Positions 35,850 to 45,502 of a stretch of DNA of 64,000 nucleotides are shown here, piece by piece. The translations under genes were made by a program, and so were the position numbers. Every line of letters starts with the position of its first letter. Within the stretch, counting starts at the first letter, position 1. The notes beneath the pieces are model-generated. The model was not told where the DNA came from. It searched no databases and saw nothing but the letters and a program-made list of their open reading frames with translations. The DNA comes from Corynebacterium pseudodiphtheriticum DSM 44287 (lineage in GTDB: Bacteria; Actinomycetota; Actinomycetes; Mycobacteriales; Mycobacteriaceae), in assembly GCF_000688415.1 (NCBI RefSeq), contig NZ_JIAH01000007.1:62001-126000 (forward strand). Reading direction: 5' to 3'.

Positions 35850-36224
35850 ATGGCAACTCAATCAGTAGTACTCGATACTCCGATTATCACCGGAGAGCGC
35901 ACTGCGTATCATGAACGTCTGGCGCAGCCGGAACCGTTATTGCGGCAAGCCTTAGGGCTCGCGCTGCGTGCTTTTCGCGCCGATAAAGGTGTCACGTTGC
36001 GTGAACTTGCGAAAGCGGCTCGGGTTTCGCCGGGCTATATTTCCGAGCTAGAGCGCGGACGCAAGGAAGTCTCGTCGGAACTATTAGCATCTGTCTGTCA
36101 CGCGTTGAATGCAACTGTTGCTGACGTGCTCATCGAAGCTGCTGGAAATATGGCAATGACTTCGGTAGACCAAGAACTGGCGAAAGCTTCCCCGGCTGCA
36201 GCAGAACCAGTCTCGGAGCTGTAG
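35850..36224 (+). CDS. clgR: ClgR, XRE-family transcriptional activator of clp and repair genes
   Basis: The 124-aa regulator has a Cro/CI helix-turn-helix: VTLRELAKAARVSPGYISELERGRKEVSSELLASVCHAL is the DNA-binding region. In C. glutamicum ClgR activates clpC and clpP and contributes to recA-region expression, and it is itself degraded by Clp protease. ATG 35850 (MATQSVVLDTP) matches the family start; the frame is open 49 codons further upstream without a supported start. The tail AAAEPVSEL is short and unstructured-looking. An ECF-type promoter lies directly upstream. pspA follows, as in mycobacteria, where clgR and pspA form one envelope-stress unit. Confidence 0.93.
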   Translation: MATQSVVLDTPIITGERTAYHERLAQPEPLLRQALGLALRAFRADKGVTLRELAKAARVSPGYISELERGRKEVSSELLASVCHALNATVADVLIEAAGNMAMTSVDQELAKASPAAAEPVSEL

Positions 36225-36247
36225 AATTCGCGCAGTTCGTCGGTCCA

Positions 36248-36276
36248 TTGATTCCGTTGATTTGTGGTTCTATAGG
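36248..36276 (+). promoter_or_regulatory. Possible pspA promoter
   Basis: TTGATT (36248-36253) and TATAGG (36271-36276) with a 17-bp spacer lie in the 109-bp gap after clgR. The -10 is imperfect at its last base. Confidence 0.35.
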
Positions 36277-36333
36277 GACTGCGAGACCTACTTATTGACC
36301 TCGATACGCACATAGGAAGGCGTTTGATTAAGC

Positions 36334-37209
36334 ATGGCTAATCCTTTCAGTAAAGCATGGAACTACTTCATGGCTCTGTTCGATTCCAAGATCGACGAAC
36401 ATGCGGATCCGAAAGTTCAGATCGAGCAGGCGATTAGCGACGCAAAACGCCAGCACCACGAATTATCGCAGCAGGCAGCTGCTGTTATTGGTAACCAGCG
36501 GCAATTAGAAATGCAGTTGAACCGCCGCCTTAATGAGGTCGAAAAACTTCAGTCCAATACTAAACAGGCTCTTGAACTGTCAGATAAGGCTCGCCGCGAG
36601 GGCGATGAGCGCAAGGCAGTTGAATACGAAAATGCTGCTGAAGCTTTTGCTGCACAACTGGTGACTGCAGAACAATCCGTGGAAGAGACTAAGCAGCTAC
36701 ACGATCAGGCGCTAAAACAGGCGGATCAAGCCAAGCAGGCAGTTGAACGGAACAACATGCAACTGCAAGAAAAGTTCCAGCAACGGTCGAAGTTGTTGAG
36801 CCAGCTGGAACAGGCCAAGATGCAGGAGAAGGTTTCGGAGTCGTTGAACTCCATGAACAATCTCACCAATGATTCTTCTCCTTCACTCGATAGTGTGCGC
36901 GACAAGATTGAGCAACGTTATTCTCGTGCTCTCGGTCAAGCTGAGTTGTCCGAGAATTCAGTTCAGAATCGCATGCACGAGGTCAAGCAGGCCGGTATCC
37001 AGATGGCAGGGCATTCGCGACTCGAGCAGATTCGTGCGGAGATGGCTGGCTCGAACTCTGCGCAACAATCCGTCACGCAAGGGCAATCTACTGCCCCGAA
37101 ACAAGTGGAATCTGGACAGCAAGCCAGCTCCCAGACGCAGCAGAATTCACAGCCACAGGTTTCACAAGATGAGATTGCGAAACGTATGCGTGAGCTCCGT
37201 GGCGAATAA
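36334..37209 (+). CDS. pspA: PspA/IM30 family envelope-stress protein
   Basis: The 291-aa protein is almost entirely coiled coil (about residues 25-180, very rich in Gln, Glu, Lys and Ala), as in PspA/Vipp1 ESCRT-III-like proteins that coat and stabilise the cytoplasmic membrane. The amphipathic N-terminus [20 protein letters not shown] and the [10 protein letters not shown] segment match the family. The last 60 residues are Gln/Ser-rich, ending [11 protein letters not shown], as in the mycobacterial 35-kDa antigen homologue (Rv2744c). AAGG precedes the ATG. It lies directly after clgR, as in M. tuberculosis, which suggests shared stress control. Confidence 0.93.
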   Translation: MANPFSKAWNYFMALFDSKIDEHADPKVQIEQAISDAKRQHHELSQQAAAVIGNQRQLEMQLNRRLNEVEKLQSNTKQALELSDKARREGDERKAVEYENAAEAFAAQLVTAEQSVEETKQLHDQALKQADQAKQAVERNNMQLQEKFQQRSKLLSQLEQAKMQEKVSESLNSMNNLTNDSSPSLDSVRDKIEQRYSRALGQAELSENSVQNRMHEVKQAGIQMAGHSRLEQIRAEMAGSNSAQQSVTQGQSTAPKQVESGQQASSQTQQNSQPQVSQDEIAKRMRELRGE

Positions 37210-37254
37210 GTCACATCAGCACCAATAAGATGTCGATTTTAAGGCGGTGACGTT

Positions 37255-37470
37255 ATGCGGTTAACCGAATTCAGTCGCCTGCTCAATGATGAGTTTGGCG
37301 AAACTCAGGCGAAATGGATAGCGCATTCACATGTGTTAACAGGCCGTGAAGCTACTGCCGACGAACTCATCGACGCGGGATGTGATCCGGCAGAAATTTG
37401 GGATGGAATCATGCATGATTTTCGTATTCCAGAAGAACGTCGCCTAGGTAAAGATAATCCCGGCTGGTAA
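37255..37470 (+). CDS. DUF3046 family small protein
   Basis: A 71-aa conserved actinobacterial protein starting MRLTEFSRLLNDEFG and ending PEERRLGKDNPGW. DUF3046 members are almost always encoded just upstream of recA, as here. The sequence is acidic and helical-looking with no catalytic motif, and its function is unknown. AAGGCGG upstream of the ATG is a good ribosome-binding site. It may be co-transcribed with pspA (45-bp gap). Confidence 0.9.
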   Translation: MRLTEFSRLLNDEFGETQAKWIAHSHVLTGREATADELIDAGCDPAEIWDGIMHDFRIPEERRLGKDNPGW

Positions 37471-37678
37471 GGGTCCTGCTACCGCATGAATCCCGCGTCG
37501 CCAGGTGCAAAACCGGTTAGCTGGGGCAGGATGATCCGTGGAACCAAAAGTAAGCGGACGCAGTCTAATTGATATGCAGTACAGGAAAATGACGATCGCG
37601 GTTGCATGACAGTACATGCCGACGCGGTTAATTGATGTGATTAGGTACTCTCCATGAGTCCTAGTGAAAGTAGAGGAA

Positions 37679-38830
37679 ATGGCAACAAAGAAAAAAACTA
37701 ATAGCAAGAAATCCGATAACGCCGGGGCAGACCGCCAGAAGGCCTTAGATGCCGCGATGGCGATGATCGAGAAGGACTACGGCAAGGGGGCGGTTATGCG
37801 TTTGGGTGACGATGACCGTCCTCCAATCCAGGCGATCTCATCCGGTAATACCGCAATCGACGTCGCATTGGGGATTGGAGGATTCCCGCGTGGTCGAGTC
37901 GTGGAAATCTATGGCCCAGAATCGTCGGGTAAAACGACTGTAACTTTGCATGCGATTGCAGAAGCTCAGAAGGCAGGCGGTATTGCGGCGTTCATCGATG
38001 CTGAGCACGCGCTCGATCCGGAATACGCTCGACTCTTAGGCGTCGACACCGATAACTTACTGGTCTCGCAACCAGATACTGGAGAGCAAGCATTAGAAAT
38101 TGCGGATATGTTGATTCGTTCCGGCGCAATCGACATCATCGTGGTGGACTCGGTTGCCGCCTTGACACCAAAGGCCGAGATCGAAGGCGAGATGGGAGAT
38201 TCGCACGTCGGACTGCAAGCGCGCTTGATGTCGCAGGCATTGCGGAAGATGACTGGCGCTTTGTACAACTCTGGTACCACCGCGATCTTCATTAACCAGC
38301 TGCGCGAGAAAATTGGTGTGATGTTTGGCTCACCAGAAACCACCACTGGTGGCAAAGCTTTGAAGTTCTATTCTTCAGTTCGTTGCGATATTCGTCGAAT
38401 CCAAACTCTAAAAGACGGCCAAGATGCGATCGGCAACCGGACAAAAATCAAGATTGTCAAAAACAAAGTTTCGCCACCGTTTAAGGTCGCTGAATTTGAC
38501 ATCATGTATGGTGAAGGTATCTCACGGGAGTCTTCGATCATTGATCTGGCCGTAGAAAACAATATCGTGAAAAAATCTGGTTCCTGGTTCACCTACGAAG
38601 GGGAGCAGCTTGGCCAAGGAAAAGAAAAAGTCCGTCAGTTCCTGAAATCGAACCCTGATTTGAGTGATGAACTAGAGCAAAAGATTTTCCAGAAGCTTGG
38701 AATTGGTAAATACGCAGCCAAGAATAATAAGGATGCCGAAAACTTCGATGTTCCAGGATCAGATACACCATTGAGCGATAACGCAGACGTTAATGACGGT
38801 GCGCCAGATTTCGATGACTCCGAAGAGTAA
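37679..38830 (+). CDS. recA: Recombinase RecA
   Basis: DNA-strand-exchange ATPase and co-protease for LexA. The 383-aa protein has Walker [10 protein letters not shown] at 79-87, the [12 protein letters not shown] and [14 protein letters not shown] segments, the L2 region with [22 protein letters not shown], and a C-terminal acidic Asn/Asp tail. ATG 37679 gives [11 protein letters not shown]; an in-frame GTG five codons upstream lacks a ribosome-binding site. GAAAG and AGAGG lie just ahead of the ATG. I saw no canonical TCGAACA-type LexA box in the 208-bp upstream gap, which is unexpected for recA. recX overlaps its end. Confidence 0.98.
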   Translation: MATKKKTNSKKSDNAGADRQKALDAAMAMIEKDYGKGAVMRLGDDDRPPIQAISSGNTAIDVALGIGGFPRGRVVEIYGPESSGKTTVTLHAIAEAQKAGGIAAFIDAEHALDPEYARLLGVDTDNLLVSQPDTGEQALEIADMLIRSGAIDIIVVDSVAALTPKAEIEGEMGDSHVGLQARLMSQALRKMTGALYNSGTTAIFINQLREKIGVMFGSPETTTGGKALKFYSSVRCDIRRIQTLKDGQDAIGNRTKIKIVKNKVSPPFKVAEFDIMYGEGISRESSIIDLAVENNIVKKSGSWFTYEGEQLGQGKEKVRQFLKSNPDLSDELEQKIFQKLGIGKYAAKNNKDAENFDVPGSDTPLSDNADVNDGAPDFDDSEE

Positions 38831-39461
38831 CCAGCCTGCGCATCAATCTCGTGGCGATTCGCAGCCGAGTGCACGAAAAATTACGCAGTTGCGGGATGCC
38901 ATTGCCGCACACACCGCCAAAAACTCGGATGGTTCGGCTTTCATCGATCGCGAGCTAGAAGAAGCAAAAACACCGGTGCGCAAGAAGGCCCTCGGCCTAC
39001 TCAATTACCGTGCACGCTCCACGCAGGAGCTGCGCGGTAAACTTCTCGATGCAGAATTCGAAGCAGAGGTTATCGACGAAGTCATCGCTGATTTAGAACA
39101 TTCTGAATTATTGAATGACGAGAAATTTGCACACGAGTGGGTCCATCAGCGACACCAGCGACGTGGGAAGACACGGTTGGTGCTCGACCATGAATTGGCG
39201 GACAAGGGCATCGCCCCGGGGATCAGGGCGCAGGCACTAGAACAAATCGATGACGACGACGAGGCCGCGCTCGCAGAAACCTTGGCAAGGAAAAAAGCCA
39301 AGAAGGTAAAGCGAATGGAAGATCGTGCAGATTATGACAAAGAGCTGCGGAAAATTGTCGGGGTTCTTGCGCGGCGAGGTTTTGGCCAGGGGATGGCACT
39401 CGGCATTGCACGACAAGCTCTCGACAAGCGATGTGATGAGTTAGGAACCGAAGTTCGCTAG
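38814..39461 (+). CDS. recX: RecX, regulator of RecA
   Basis: RecX binds and caps RecA filaments and tunes recombination and SOS induction. The 215-aa protein has an N-terminal charged region then the helical RecX repeats: [49 protein letters not shown] and a third repeat at the C-terminus. ATG 38814 overlaps recA by 17 bp; an in-frame ATG at 38793 overlaps it by 38 bp and is also possible. Overlap with recA is usual and means co-transcription and coupling. Confidence 0.92.
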   Translation: MTPKSNQPAHQSRGDSQPSARKITQLRDAIAAHTAKNSDGSAFIDRELEEAKTPVRKKALGLLNYRARSTQELRGKLLDAEFEAEVIDEVIADLEHSELLNDEKFAHEWVHQRHQRRGKTRLVLDHELADKGIAPGIRAQALEQIDDDDEAALAETLARKKAKKVKRMEDRADYDKELRKIVGVLARRGFGQGMALGIARQALDKRCDELGTEVR

Positions 39462-39732
39462 GGTTTGGCCCAGACCGGCAGCAAATCACGATGAGAATGT
39501 AGAGTTCTCAGTCGATGTTTTAAACCGCATATATGTAGCAGGTTAGCTATATTACGGAGAAGGCGCCGAGAATCTACTGGACCTGGGTAGCGGCGAAACT
39601 GAGATGTTCATAGCAACCTGTTACTTTGACGGTGAAACTGACGAAGAAGAAAAACTTGCGGCTCGGAACATGCTCTCGTGCACGGGTATTAGTCCGTGTA
39701 TATATGGTTTTCAAAATTAGAGGAGAGCATTC

Positions 39733-40788
39733 ATGTCCGGAATAATTGCCAACGGACTGTATAAAATTTTTGGGAAAGATCCTGTTCGGGGGGTGCAAGC
39801 ACTGAGAACTGGGACCACTCGTACAGAGCTGCGTGACCAAGGTTTGACAGCTGCAGTCATCGACGCAAGCTTCGAGGTGGTTCCTGGAGAAGTGTTCGTC
39901 GTCATGGGGCTATCCGGAAGTGGAAAATCAACCTTGCTGCGCATGGTCAATGGACTGCATCCCGCGACAGCCGGGGAGCTGAGCTTAGGTGGTCGTCTCA
40001 TCACCGAGATGTCAGAAGCTGAGCTGCGTTCAGTGCGTAGAGACAATATCTCCATGGTATTTCAAAACTTTGCGCTATTACCGCACCGAAGTGTAGGAGA
40101 AAATGCCGCTTATGGCTTAGAAATCAAAGGTGTAGGCAAAACTGAGCGCGAAGAAAAAGCAACCAAAGCCCTACAACTGGTGGGGCTTGACGGCTGGTCG
40201 CATTATCGCCCGGATGAGCTCTCAGGTGGTATGAAACAACGCGTCGGCCTCGCCCGTGCTCTTGCTAACGACGCCGAGATCCTTCTGATGGATGAAGCGT
40301 TTTCTGCTTTGGATCCGTTGATCCGGAAAGAAATGCAAGATTACCTGCTAAATCTCCAAGCAGAGCTAGGAAAAACTGTGGTATTTATTACTCACGACCT
40401 GAATGAAGCCATGCGTGTGGGAGACCGAATCGCAGTCATGCGAGATGGTCGTATTGAACAGATTGGTACTGCCGGTGAGATTTTGCGCAAACCCGCAAAT
40501 AGCTACGTAGCTCAGTTTATTCAGGATATTGACCGTGCTCGCGTGCTAGTGGCCGGAGATATCTGCACACAAGCGGAATCGCAGCAATTTGTTAGCGCAG
40601 CGCTTAGCAGTGAGCTCATCGTGAACTCACGGACTCCAATCGCGCATTTATTTACGCATTCTGCTCGCAATGATGCCCCGCTCGTGGTCAAGAACGACAT
40701 CGGTGAGATCGAAGGCATTATTACTCGAGAACGTTTGCTTGCTGCTGCGGCGAACGATACTAACCTTCTCGAAGAAAGCGGACGCTAA
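39733..40788 (+). CDS. proV: Glycine betaine/proline-type ABC transporter ATP-binding protein (ProV)
   Basis: ATPase of an osmoprotectant (betaine, choline, carnitine or proline) importer. At 351 aa it has Walker A GLSGSGKST, the FALLPHRSVGENAAYGL Q-loop region, signature LSGGMKQRVGLARAL, Walker B ILLMDEAFSALDP and the switch His in ITHDLNEAMR. The C-terminal 80 residues resemble one CBS-type half used for ionic-strength sensing in OpuA/ProV (PLVVKNDIGEIEGIITRERLL). GAGGAG precedes the ATG. Its stop shares one base with the permease ATG (TAATG). No binding protein follows. The 271-bp gap upstream (39462-39732) holds the recX end and a TATATA-rich stretch at 39699-39705 but no clear promoter. 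Confidence 0.9.
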   Translation: MSGIIANGLYKIFGKDPVRGVQALRTGTTRTELRDQGLTAAVIDASFEVVPGEVFVVMGLSGSGKSTLLRMVNGLHPATAGELSLGGRLITEMSEAELRSVRRDNISMVFQNFALLPHRSVGENAAYGLEIKGVGKTEREEKATKALQLVGLDGWSHYRPDELSGGMKQRVGLARALANDAEILLMDEAFSALDPLIRKEMQDYLLNLQAELGKTVVFITHDLNEAMRVGDRIAVMRDGRIEQIGTAGEILRKPANSYVAQFIQDIDRARVLVAGDICTQAESQQFVSAALSSELIVNSRTPIAHLFTHSARNDAPLVVKNDIGEIEGIITRERLLAAAANDTNLLEESGR

Positions 40789-41726
40789 TGGCATTGAGCG
40801 AAGAAATTATCCCGCGCATCCCTCTCGGCACCTGGGGCGATAATGCGCTCATGTGGCTGAGGGAGAATGCCTCAGTGATCTTTGATGTTTTTTCTGAGAT
40901 CACAAAATTTCTGGTCGAAGCTCTCGCGGATGGGTTAAAAGCAATACCAGCAATCCTGTTGTTGGCCATTTTTGCTTGCGCAGGTTGGGGACTGCGGTCA
41001 TGGCGGCTAGCGCTTAACGCGTGTATGAGCTTCTTGTTAGTGATGGGGCTACGGCAGTGGGAACAAATGCTCGACACTATGGCGATGGTGATAATCGCGA
41101 CGCTGGTCGCAGTGGTCATTGCGCTCCCTGTCGGGATCTGGGCGGCAAAAAATGATCGGGTTTCGGCAGTGGTACGCCCTATCTTGGATTTTATGCAGAC
41201 AATGCCGGCTTTTGTCTATCTGTTGCCTGCAGTGATGTTCTTTTCTATCGGTGTGGTTCCGGGAACCTTTTCGACGATCATCTTTGCTCTGGCCCCGGGG
41301 GTACGTATGACTGAACTGGGGATTCGCCATGTTGACCCCGAGGTCGTGGAAGCGGGACGTGCCTATGGTGCTACTGATCGACAAATTTTGCGCGGAATCG
41401 AACTTCCCATGGCGATGCCGTCGATTATGGCGGGGATAAACCAAATAATCATGCTTTCGCTGTCGATGGCGGTTATTGCAGGCATGGTGGGTGCCGACGG
41501 TCTTGGTAAAGAAGTCGTTGCAGCGATCTCGACGCTTAATCTCGGCCAAGGTTTGGAAGCAGGTCTTGCTGTGGTGATTTTGGCTGTATTCTTAGATCGG
41601 CTAACAGCGGCCTTAGGTAATTCTGGTGATTATCCATCGTCATTATTAGCACGGTGGCGGAAAGCTCGGCGACAGCGACAGAAAGGAAGAGTGGAACAAG
41701 GTCTGGTCGAGAACGCAAAACCGTAG
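40788..41726 (+). CDS. proW: Glycine betaine/proline-type ABC transporter permease (ProW)
   Basis: The 312-aa inner-membrane permease has about six transmembrane segments and the EAA coupling motif EAGRAYGATDRQILRGIELPMAMP facing the ATPase. ADGLGKEVV and the MQTMPAFVYLLPAVMFFSIG segments are typical of ProW/OpuAB. It starts within the proV stop (TAATG), so translation is coupled. It has no fused substrate-binding domain, unlike OpuA-type permeases, and no proX is next to it. The 145-bp gap after it leads to miaB. Confidence 0.9.
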   Translation: MALSEEIIPRIPLGTWGDNALMWLRENASVIFDVFSEITKFLVEALADGLKAIPAILLLAIFACAGWGLRSWRLALNACMSFLLVMGLRQWEQMLDTMAMVIIATLVAVVIALPVGIWAAKNDRVSAVVRPILDFMQTMPAFVYLLPAVMFFSIGVVPGTFSTIIFALAPGVRMTELGIRHVDPEVVEAGRAYGATDRQILRGIELPMAMPSIMAGINQIIMLSLSMAVIAGMVGADGLGKEVVAAISTLNLGQGLEAGLAVVILAVFLDRLTAALGNSGDYPSSLLARWRKARRQRQKGRVEQGLVENAKP

Positions 41727-41857
41727 TTCACCAATTTCGGTTGCTGCAGGGAACGGACACGATGAAACTGAGGCACCAACCTAGATCCCTATATGGTGGC
41801 ATGTCGGCGCAAGAGATGGCTGGTAGCGTGCTGTTATGAACTCGCGCTGCCAGTAAC

Positions 41858-41863
41858 TACAAT
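41858..41863 (+). promoter_or_regulatory. -10 hexamer for leaderless miaB mRNA
   Basis: TACAAT lies 8 nt before GTG 41872; no ribosome-binding site is present. This supports the GTG as the true start. Confidence 0.5.
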
Positions 41864-41871
41864 GAACTCCC

Positions 41872-43554
41872 GTGAGCATGCGCAATGAATATAGGGAAAA
41901 TAACACTGAAATGTGGCAACCGTCCGTTGACGTGGCTGAGCCGGCGAAGACCGAAAAAGTCTGTCACGGGGCTGCCAAAGAGAATTGCGCAGATGTAGCT
42001 GAAAATTTAGCAGACATAAAAACAGAACAATCGGAAACGAGCCCTCGGACGTACGAGGTTCGTACTTTTGGCTGTCAAATGAATGTACATGATTCTGAAC
42101 GCCTAGCCGGATTGCTGGAAGATGCTGGATATGTTTCGGCAGCAGAGTACCGTTCGGATAAGAGCACTGATTCGGAATCCAAAAACTCTGGCCCAGTCGA
42201 GCCGGATCTTATTGTTTTTAACACCTGCGCAGTGCGTGAAAACGCTGATCAACGCTTATACGGTACCCTTGGTAACCTAAAGAAAACCAAGCAAAACCAC
42301 CCAGGAATGCAGATTGCTGTTGGCGGTTGCTTGGCGCAAAAAGACAAAGATGCAGTTTTAGACAATGCACCCTGGGTGGATGCTGTGTTCGGCACTCATA
42401 ACATGGGGTCGCTGCCTGCCTTGTTAGAGCGTGCGCGGCATAATGAACAAGCTCAGGTCGAAATTGTTGATGCTTTAGAAGATTTTCCTTCAGTCTTACC
42501 GGCAAAACGCGAATCTGCGTATTCTGGGTGGGTCTCCATTTCGGTTGGATGCAATAACACCTGTACTTTTTGCATCGTACCGTCCTTGCGCGGTAAAGAA
42601 ATCGACCGTCGGCCAGGAGATATCCTCGCCGAAGTTGAGGCGCTGGTACAGCAGGGGGTGAGTGAAGTTACCCTTTTGGGACAGAATGTCAATGCTTATG
42701 GCGTCAACTTTGTTGATCCTGAACTCAAACGCGATCGCAGTGCGTTTTCTAAGCTGCTCGCAGCGTGCGCTCAGATCGAGGGGCTCGATCGTTTGCGCTT
42801 TACTAGCCCACACCCTGCAGAATTCACCAGTGATGTTATCGACGTAATGGCCGAATACCCGGTCATCTGCCCGCAGTTGCATATGCCTTTGCAATCAGGA
42901 TCTGACAAGGTCCTCAAAGACATGCGCCGGTCTTATCGCAGCAAGAAATTCATGAAGATTGTCGATGAGGCGCGCGAGAAGATTCCTGGTGCTGCGATCA
43001 CCACTGATATCATTGTCGGTTTTCCCGGTGAGACTGAGGAAGATTTTCAGGCCACAATGGACATAGTTCGGCGTGCTCGGTTCTCGTCGGCCTTCACTTT
43101 CCAGTATTCGCCGCGTCCTGGTACACCGGCAGCAGAGATGGAAGCTCAGGTGCCTAAAGAAGTCGTGCAAGATCGCTTCGAGCGGTTGGTTGCTTTGCAA
43201 GATGAGATCATGTTGGAAGACAATCGTGCGTTGGTAGGGACTGAGGTTGAGTTACTTGTCCAAGCAAGCGGAGGACGTAAAAATGAGAAAACCAACCGGT
43301 TATCTGGGCGTGCCCGCGACGGCCGTTTGGTGCACTTTTCTCCACGCGGAGACTTAGACGGTGAGATCCGTCCAGGAGATGTCGTCACAACCACGATCAC
43401 TGCCGCAAAACCGTATTTCCTGATTGCTGATGGTGGAGTTAGCCAACATCGTCGAACTAAGGCCGGTGATATGTCGAGTGCAGGCAAGACCCCGAGCACC
43501 GCACCTGTTGGCGTAAGCCTGGGCTTGCCGACGGTGTCGACTCGCAGCAATTAA
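41872..43554 (+). CDS. miaB: tRNA-2-methylthio-N6-dimethylallyladenosine synthase
   Basis: Radical-SAM methylthiotransferase acting on i6A37 of tRNAs made by MiaA (encoded at 47888-48868). The 560-aa protein starts with GTG and has about 55 extra hydrophilic residues before the UPF0004 domain. That domain opens [20 protein letters not shown], with cluster Cys68. The radical-SAM motif CNNTCTFC uses Cys227, Cys231 and Cys234. A TRAM domain follows (GTEVELLVQ), then a Ser/Thr-rich tail of about 35 residues. The extended ends are unlike E. coli MiaB but common in corynebacteria. A -10 hexamer 8 nt before the start suggests a leaderless message. Confidence 0.96.
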   Translation: MSMRNEYRENNTEMWQPSVDVAEPAKTEKVCHGAAKENCADVAENLADIKTEQSETSPRTYEVRTFGCQMNVHDSERLAGLLEDAGYVSAAEYRSDKSTDSESKNSGPVEPDLIVFNTCAVRENADQRLYGTLGNLKKTKQNHPGMQIAVGGCLAQKDKDAVLDNAPWVDAVFGTHNMGSLPALLERARHNEQAQVEIVDALEDFPSVLPAKRESAYSGWVSISVGCNNTCTFCIVPSLRGKEIDRRPGDILAEVEALVQQGVSEVTLLGQNVNAYGVNFVDPELKRDRSAFSKLLAACAQIEGLDRLRFTSPHPAEFTSDVIDVMAEYPVICPQLHMPLQSGSDKVLKDMRRSYRSKKFMKIVDEAREKIPGAAITTDIIVGFPGETEEDFQATMDIVRRARFSSAFTFQYSPRPGTPAAEMEAQVPKEVVQDRFERLVALQDEIMLEDNRALVGTEVELLVQASGGRKNEKTNRLSGRARDGRLVHFSPRGDLDGEIRPGDVVTTTITAAKPYFLIADGGVSQHRRTKAGDMSSAGKTPSTAPVGVSLGLPTVSTRSN

Positions 43555-43564
43555 CGCTGTCTAA

Positions 43565-43570
43565 TAGCAT
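43565..43570 (+). promoter_or_regulatory. -10 hexamer before the membrane-protein gene at 43578
   Basis: TAGCAT is 7 nt before ATG 43578 with no ribosome-binding site, in the 23-bp gap after miaB. Confidence 0.4.
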
Positions 43571-43577
43571 CGAAAAT

Positions 43578-44240
43578 ATGACTACTTGGCCATCACAACA
43601 ACCAGCGAGATCAAATTCTCGACCGGACGCGGAAAAATCTGCGGCGGTAGAAAAACGAGCAGCGCGCACTATGACTTTGGGTAAAGCTGTCTACCCACTG
43701 GGAGGCGCAGTTTTCGCGTATGTGGGGTTCTTGATTCTCCCGTATGCTGGTAATACTCGCGGCTATGAAATGTTGTTCGGTAGCAGTGACATAACTACTG
43801 TGATTGAACAAGTCTGGGCAGTGTTGTTAACCATAGGTATTGGGCTTGCGAGCACCTCTGTGCTGCTCACCAAATTCGCGCCCGCTGGGTTGGTCGGTTG
43901 GATGTGCGTAGCGGTTGCCTTGCCGTATTCTTTGTTCTCGTTGTGGGTGCGTCATACGGGCCCACACGGTGGTGAGAACGCGCCGCATTCCATCGGCATG
44001 TATGTTGGCATTCTCGGCGCGGTGCTTGCGTTTGGCGCGTATTGTGCGGTTGCTTTGAAAAAGAATCCGGAACAACGAGCTGCAGCACGCATGCGTGCGG
44101 ATTCGACCACGGTTGATGAGGTTACTCGGTTAAAGCGCGTCTCCGGTATGACGGTGCAGCATACAGATTATGATTCCAACCCATTGTTTGTTGACGACAG
44201 GCGTCGTCGGGCAGGTTCGCGTGCTAGCGAGAACGATTAG
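43578..44240 (+). CDS. Conserved actinobacterial membrane protein (Rv2732c-like position)
   Basis: The 220-aa protein has a hydrophilic N-terminus (about 35 residues), four predicted transmembrane segments between about residues 38 and 160 (for example YPLGGAVFAYVGFLILPYAG and VWAVLLTIGIGLASTSVLL), and a basic cytoplasmic tail. No catalytic motif is visible and its function is unknown. It sits directly after miaB, the position of Rv2732c in M. tuberculosis, and is likely its orthologue. Its stop overlaps by four bases the stop end of the convergent GNAT gene. Confidence 0.8.
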   Translation: MTTWPSQQPARSNSRPDAEKSAAVEKRAARTMTLGKAVYPLGGAVFAYVGFLILPYAGNTRGYEMLFGSSDITTVIEQVWAVLLTIGIGLASTSVLLTKFAPAGLVGWMCVAVALPYSLFSLWVRHTGPHGGENAPHSIGMYVGILGAVLAFGAYCAVALKKNPEQRAAARMRADSTTVDEVTRLKRVSGMTVQHTDYDSNPLFVDDRRRRAGSRASEND

Positions 44241-45484
44241 TTGGCATCGAGCGATTTTTCCCAGGTGGAGCTGCAACTGAATTCGGAGGCTCCCAGGGCG
44301 CGATAAATAGCGCGCATCTGGTCGGGCTGCTCAGGGACCGAACCATAAATGCGTTGCACACTTGGCCAGTGTGCACGCGCAGCAGCGATTGCGTGACGTT
44401 TGACCAACTTTGCTAGACCCTGATTCCGATTTTCGCGTGCAGTGACCGTTAGAGTCCATTCCGCTACCGAGGGATCAGAGCCATAGTGTCGGGCAATTTC
44501 TGTGAGTGCACAGATCTTTCCTGTGTGCTTGTCGACGATTCCGACCAGCAGGGTAGTACCACCGCGTGCCCGCAAGCGCTTAGCGGCTTGGGCCATCCGA
44601 CTTGGGGTCCAGTGGATTGGCTCTAGTTCCAAGCCTCCGTTAGGGACATCGACCGAAGCTATGGTCAATAATTCGCGTATTTGCGAAGAATATTTTTCCG
44701 TAATTGCGAAATCTAGCCACGTGACAATTTCGTAGTTTAGTTCTCTGCTGCTTAGTCCTGTGCTGCTTGGTCCTCTGCTGTTTCGGGTGTCTGTAACGGG
44801 TTTTTGTTCCTGTTTCTCGACTGGAATAAATGCTTGGACATGCCCTAAATGCTGTTGATAACCGGCGTGTGTGATCGCGAAGTAAAACGGATCGGCGCTT
44901 GGTGGGTGGTTTGCTGGATAATGCAGCGTGATCTGTGCGCGAGTGCGGCCGAACTGGATAGCGATATCTTCGGTATAAGCGAGTAAACATTTTGCTACTG
45001 CTGTCGCTTTTTTACTAGCGCGCTCACCTGGTAAAGGAAGAAGGTCCAGGTCAAGTACACACTCGATTTCGGCGATGGTGGTATCTTCCAGCAAGGGCAA
45101 AGTGAGGTGAATAAAACCTGCAAAATTAGGCTCTCTGCCGGGCCAAGCATGCCCGCGAATTCCGGATTGTTGCGGGGGCTCGGTAGAGCTAATAAGAGGA
45201 TAGGACAACTCTGAGACTTCACCCAGGGGTGCGTTTTCGCAGAGAGCGAACAGATAGGTCGCCGATTCCGCCGAACCCGCTAATTGGGAGACAACTCGTT
45301 CAGGTGCTGTTGAAGCTGCAGGGTCCTTTGCGGCATCTTGGGCTGCAACGTTAGCAGCAAGCACAAAATCCCGAATCTCATCGCTGGGGATGAATTGGCT
45401 CTCAGGAAGATTTTGCGCTTGCGGCGTGAAATCCGAAGGTTCTTGCCGAGACTGGATGGGAGTGGAAAATTGCGCGAGCTGCAT
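44237..45484 (-). CDS. GNAT family N-acetyltransferase
   Basis: The 415-aa protein is twice the length of a simple GNAT domain. The C-terminal half has the acetyl-CoA motif (VTARENRNQGLAKLVKRHAI) preceded by TTLLVGIVDKHTGKICALTEIARH, as in two-domain GNATs resembling mycothiol synthase. The N-terminal half is a likely degenerate GNAT domain. The substrate is unknown. A stretch of 15-bp imperfect tandem repeats (44744-44788) encodes a Ser/Arg/Gly-rich linker between the halves. It starts 18 bp after the DUF349 gene on the same strand, so they are probably co-transcribed. Confidence 0.8.
   Translation of the reverse strand: MQLAQFSTPIQSRQEPSDFTPQAQNLPESQFIPSDEIRDFVLAANVAAQDAAKDPAASTAPERVVSQLAGSAESATYLFALCENAPLGEVSELSYPLISSTEPPQQSGIRGHAWPGREPNFAGFIHLTLPLLEDTTIAEIECVLDLDLLPLPGERASKKATAVAKCLLAYTEDIAIQFGRTRAQITLHYPANHPPSADPFYFAITHAGYQQHLGHVQAFIPVEKQEQKPVTDTRNSRGPSSTGLSSRELNYEIVTWLDFAITEKYSSQIRELLTIASVDVPNGGLELEPIHWTPSRMAQAAKRLRARGGTTLLVGIVDKHTGKICALTEIARHYGSDPSVAEWTLTVTARENRNQGLAKLVKRHAIAAARAHWPSVQRIYGSVPEQPDQMRAIYRALGASEFSCSSTWEKSLDAN
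44744..44788 (-). repeat. Three imperfect 15-bp tandem repeats in the GNAT linker
   Basis: Units TCTGCTGCTTAGTCC (44744-44758), TGTGCTGCTTGGTCC (44759-44773) and TCTGCTGTTTCGGGT (44774-44788) follow one another. The 15-bp period keeps frame and encodes a flexible linker, so copy number could vary between strains without damage. Confidence 0.7.
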
Positions 45485-45502
45485 GAGAATCTAGAAATTC
45501 CT

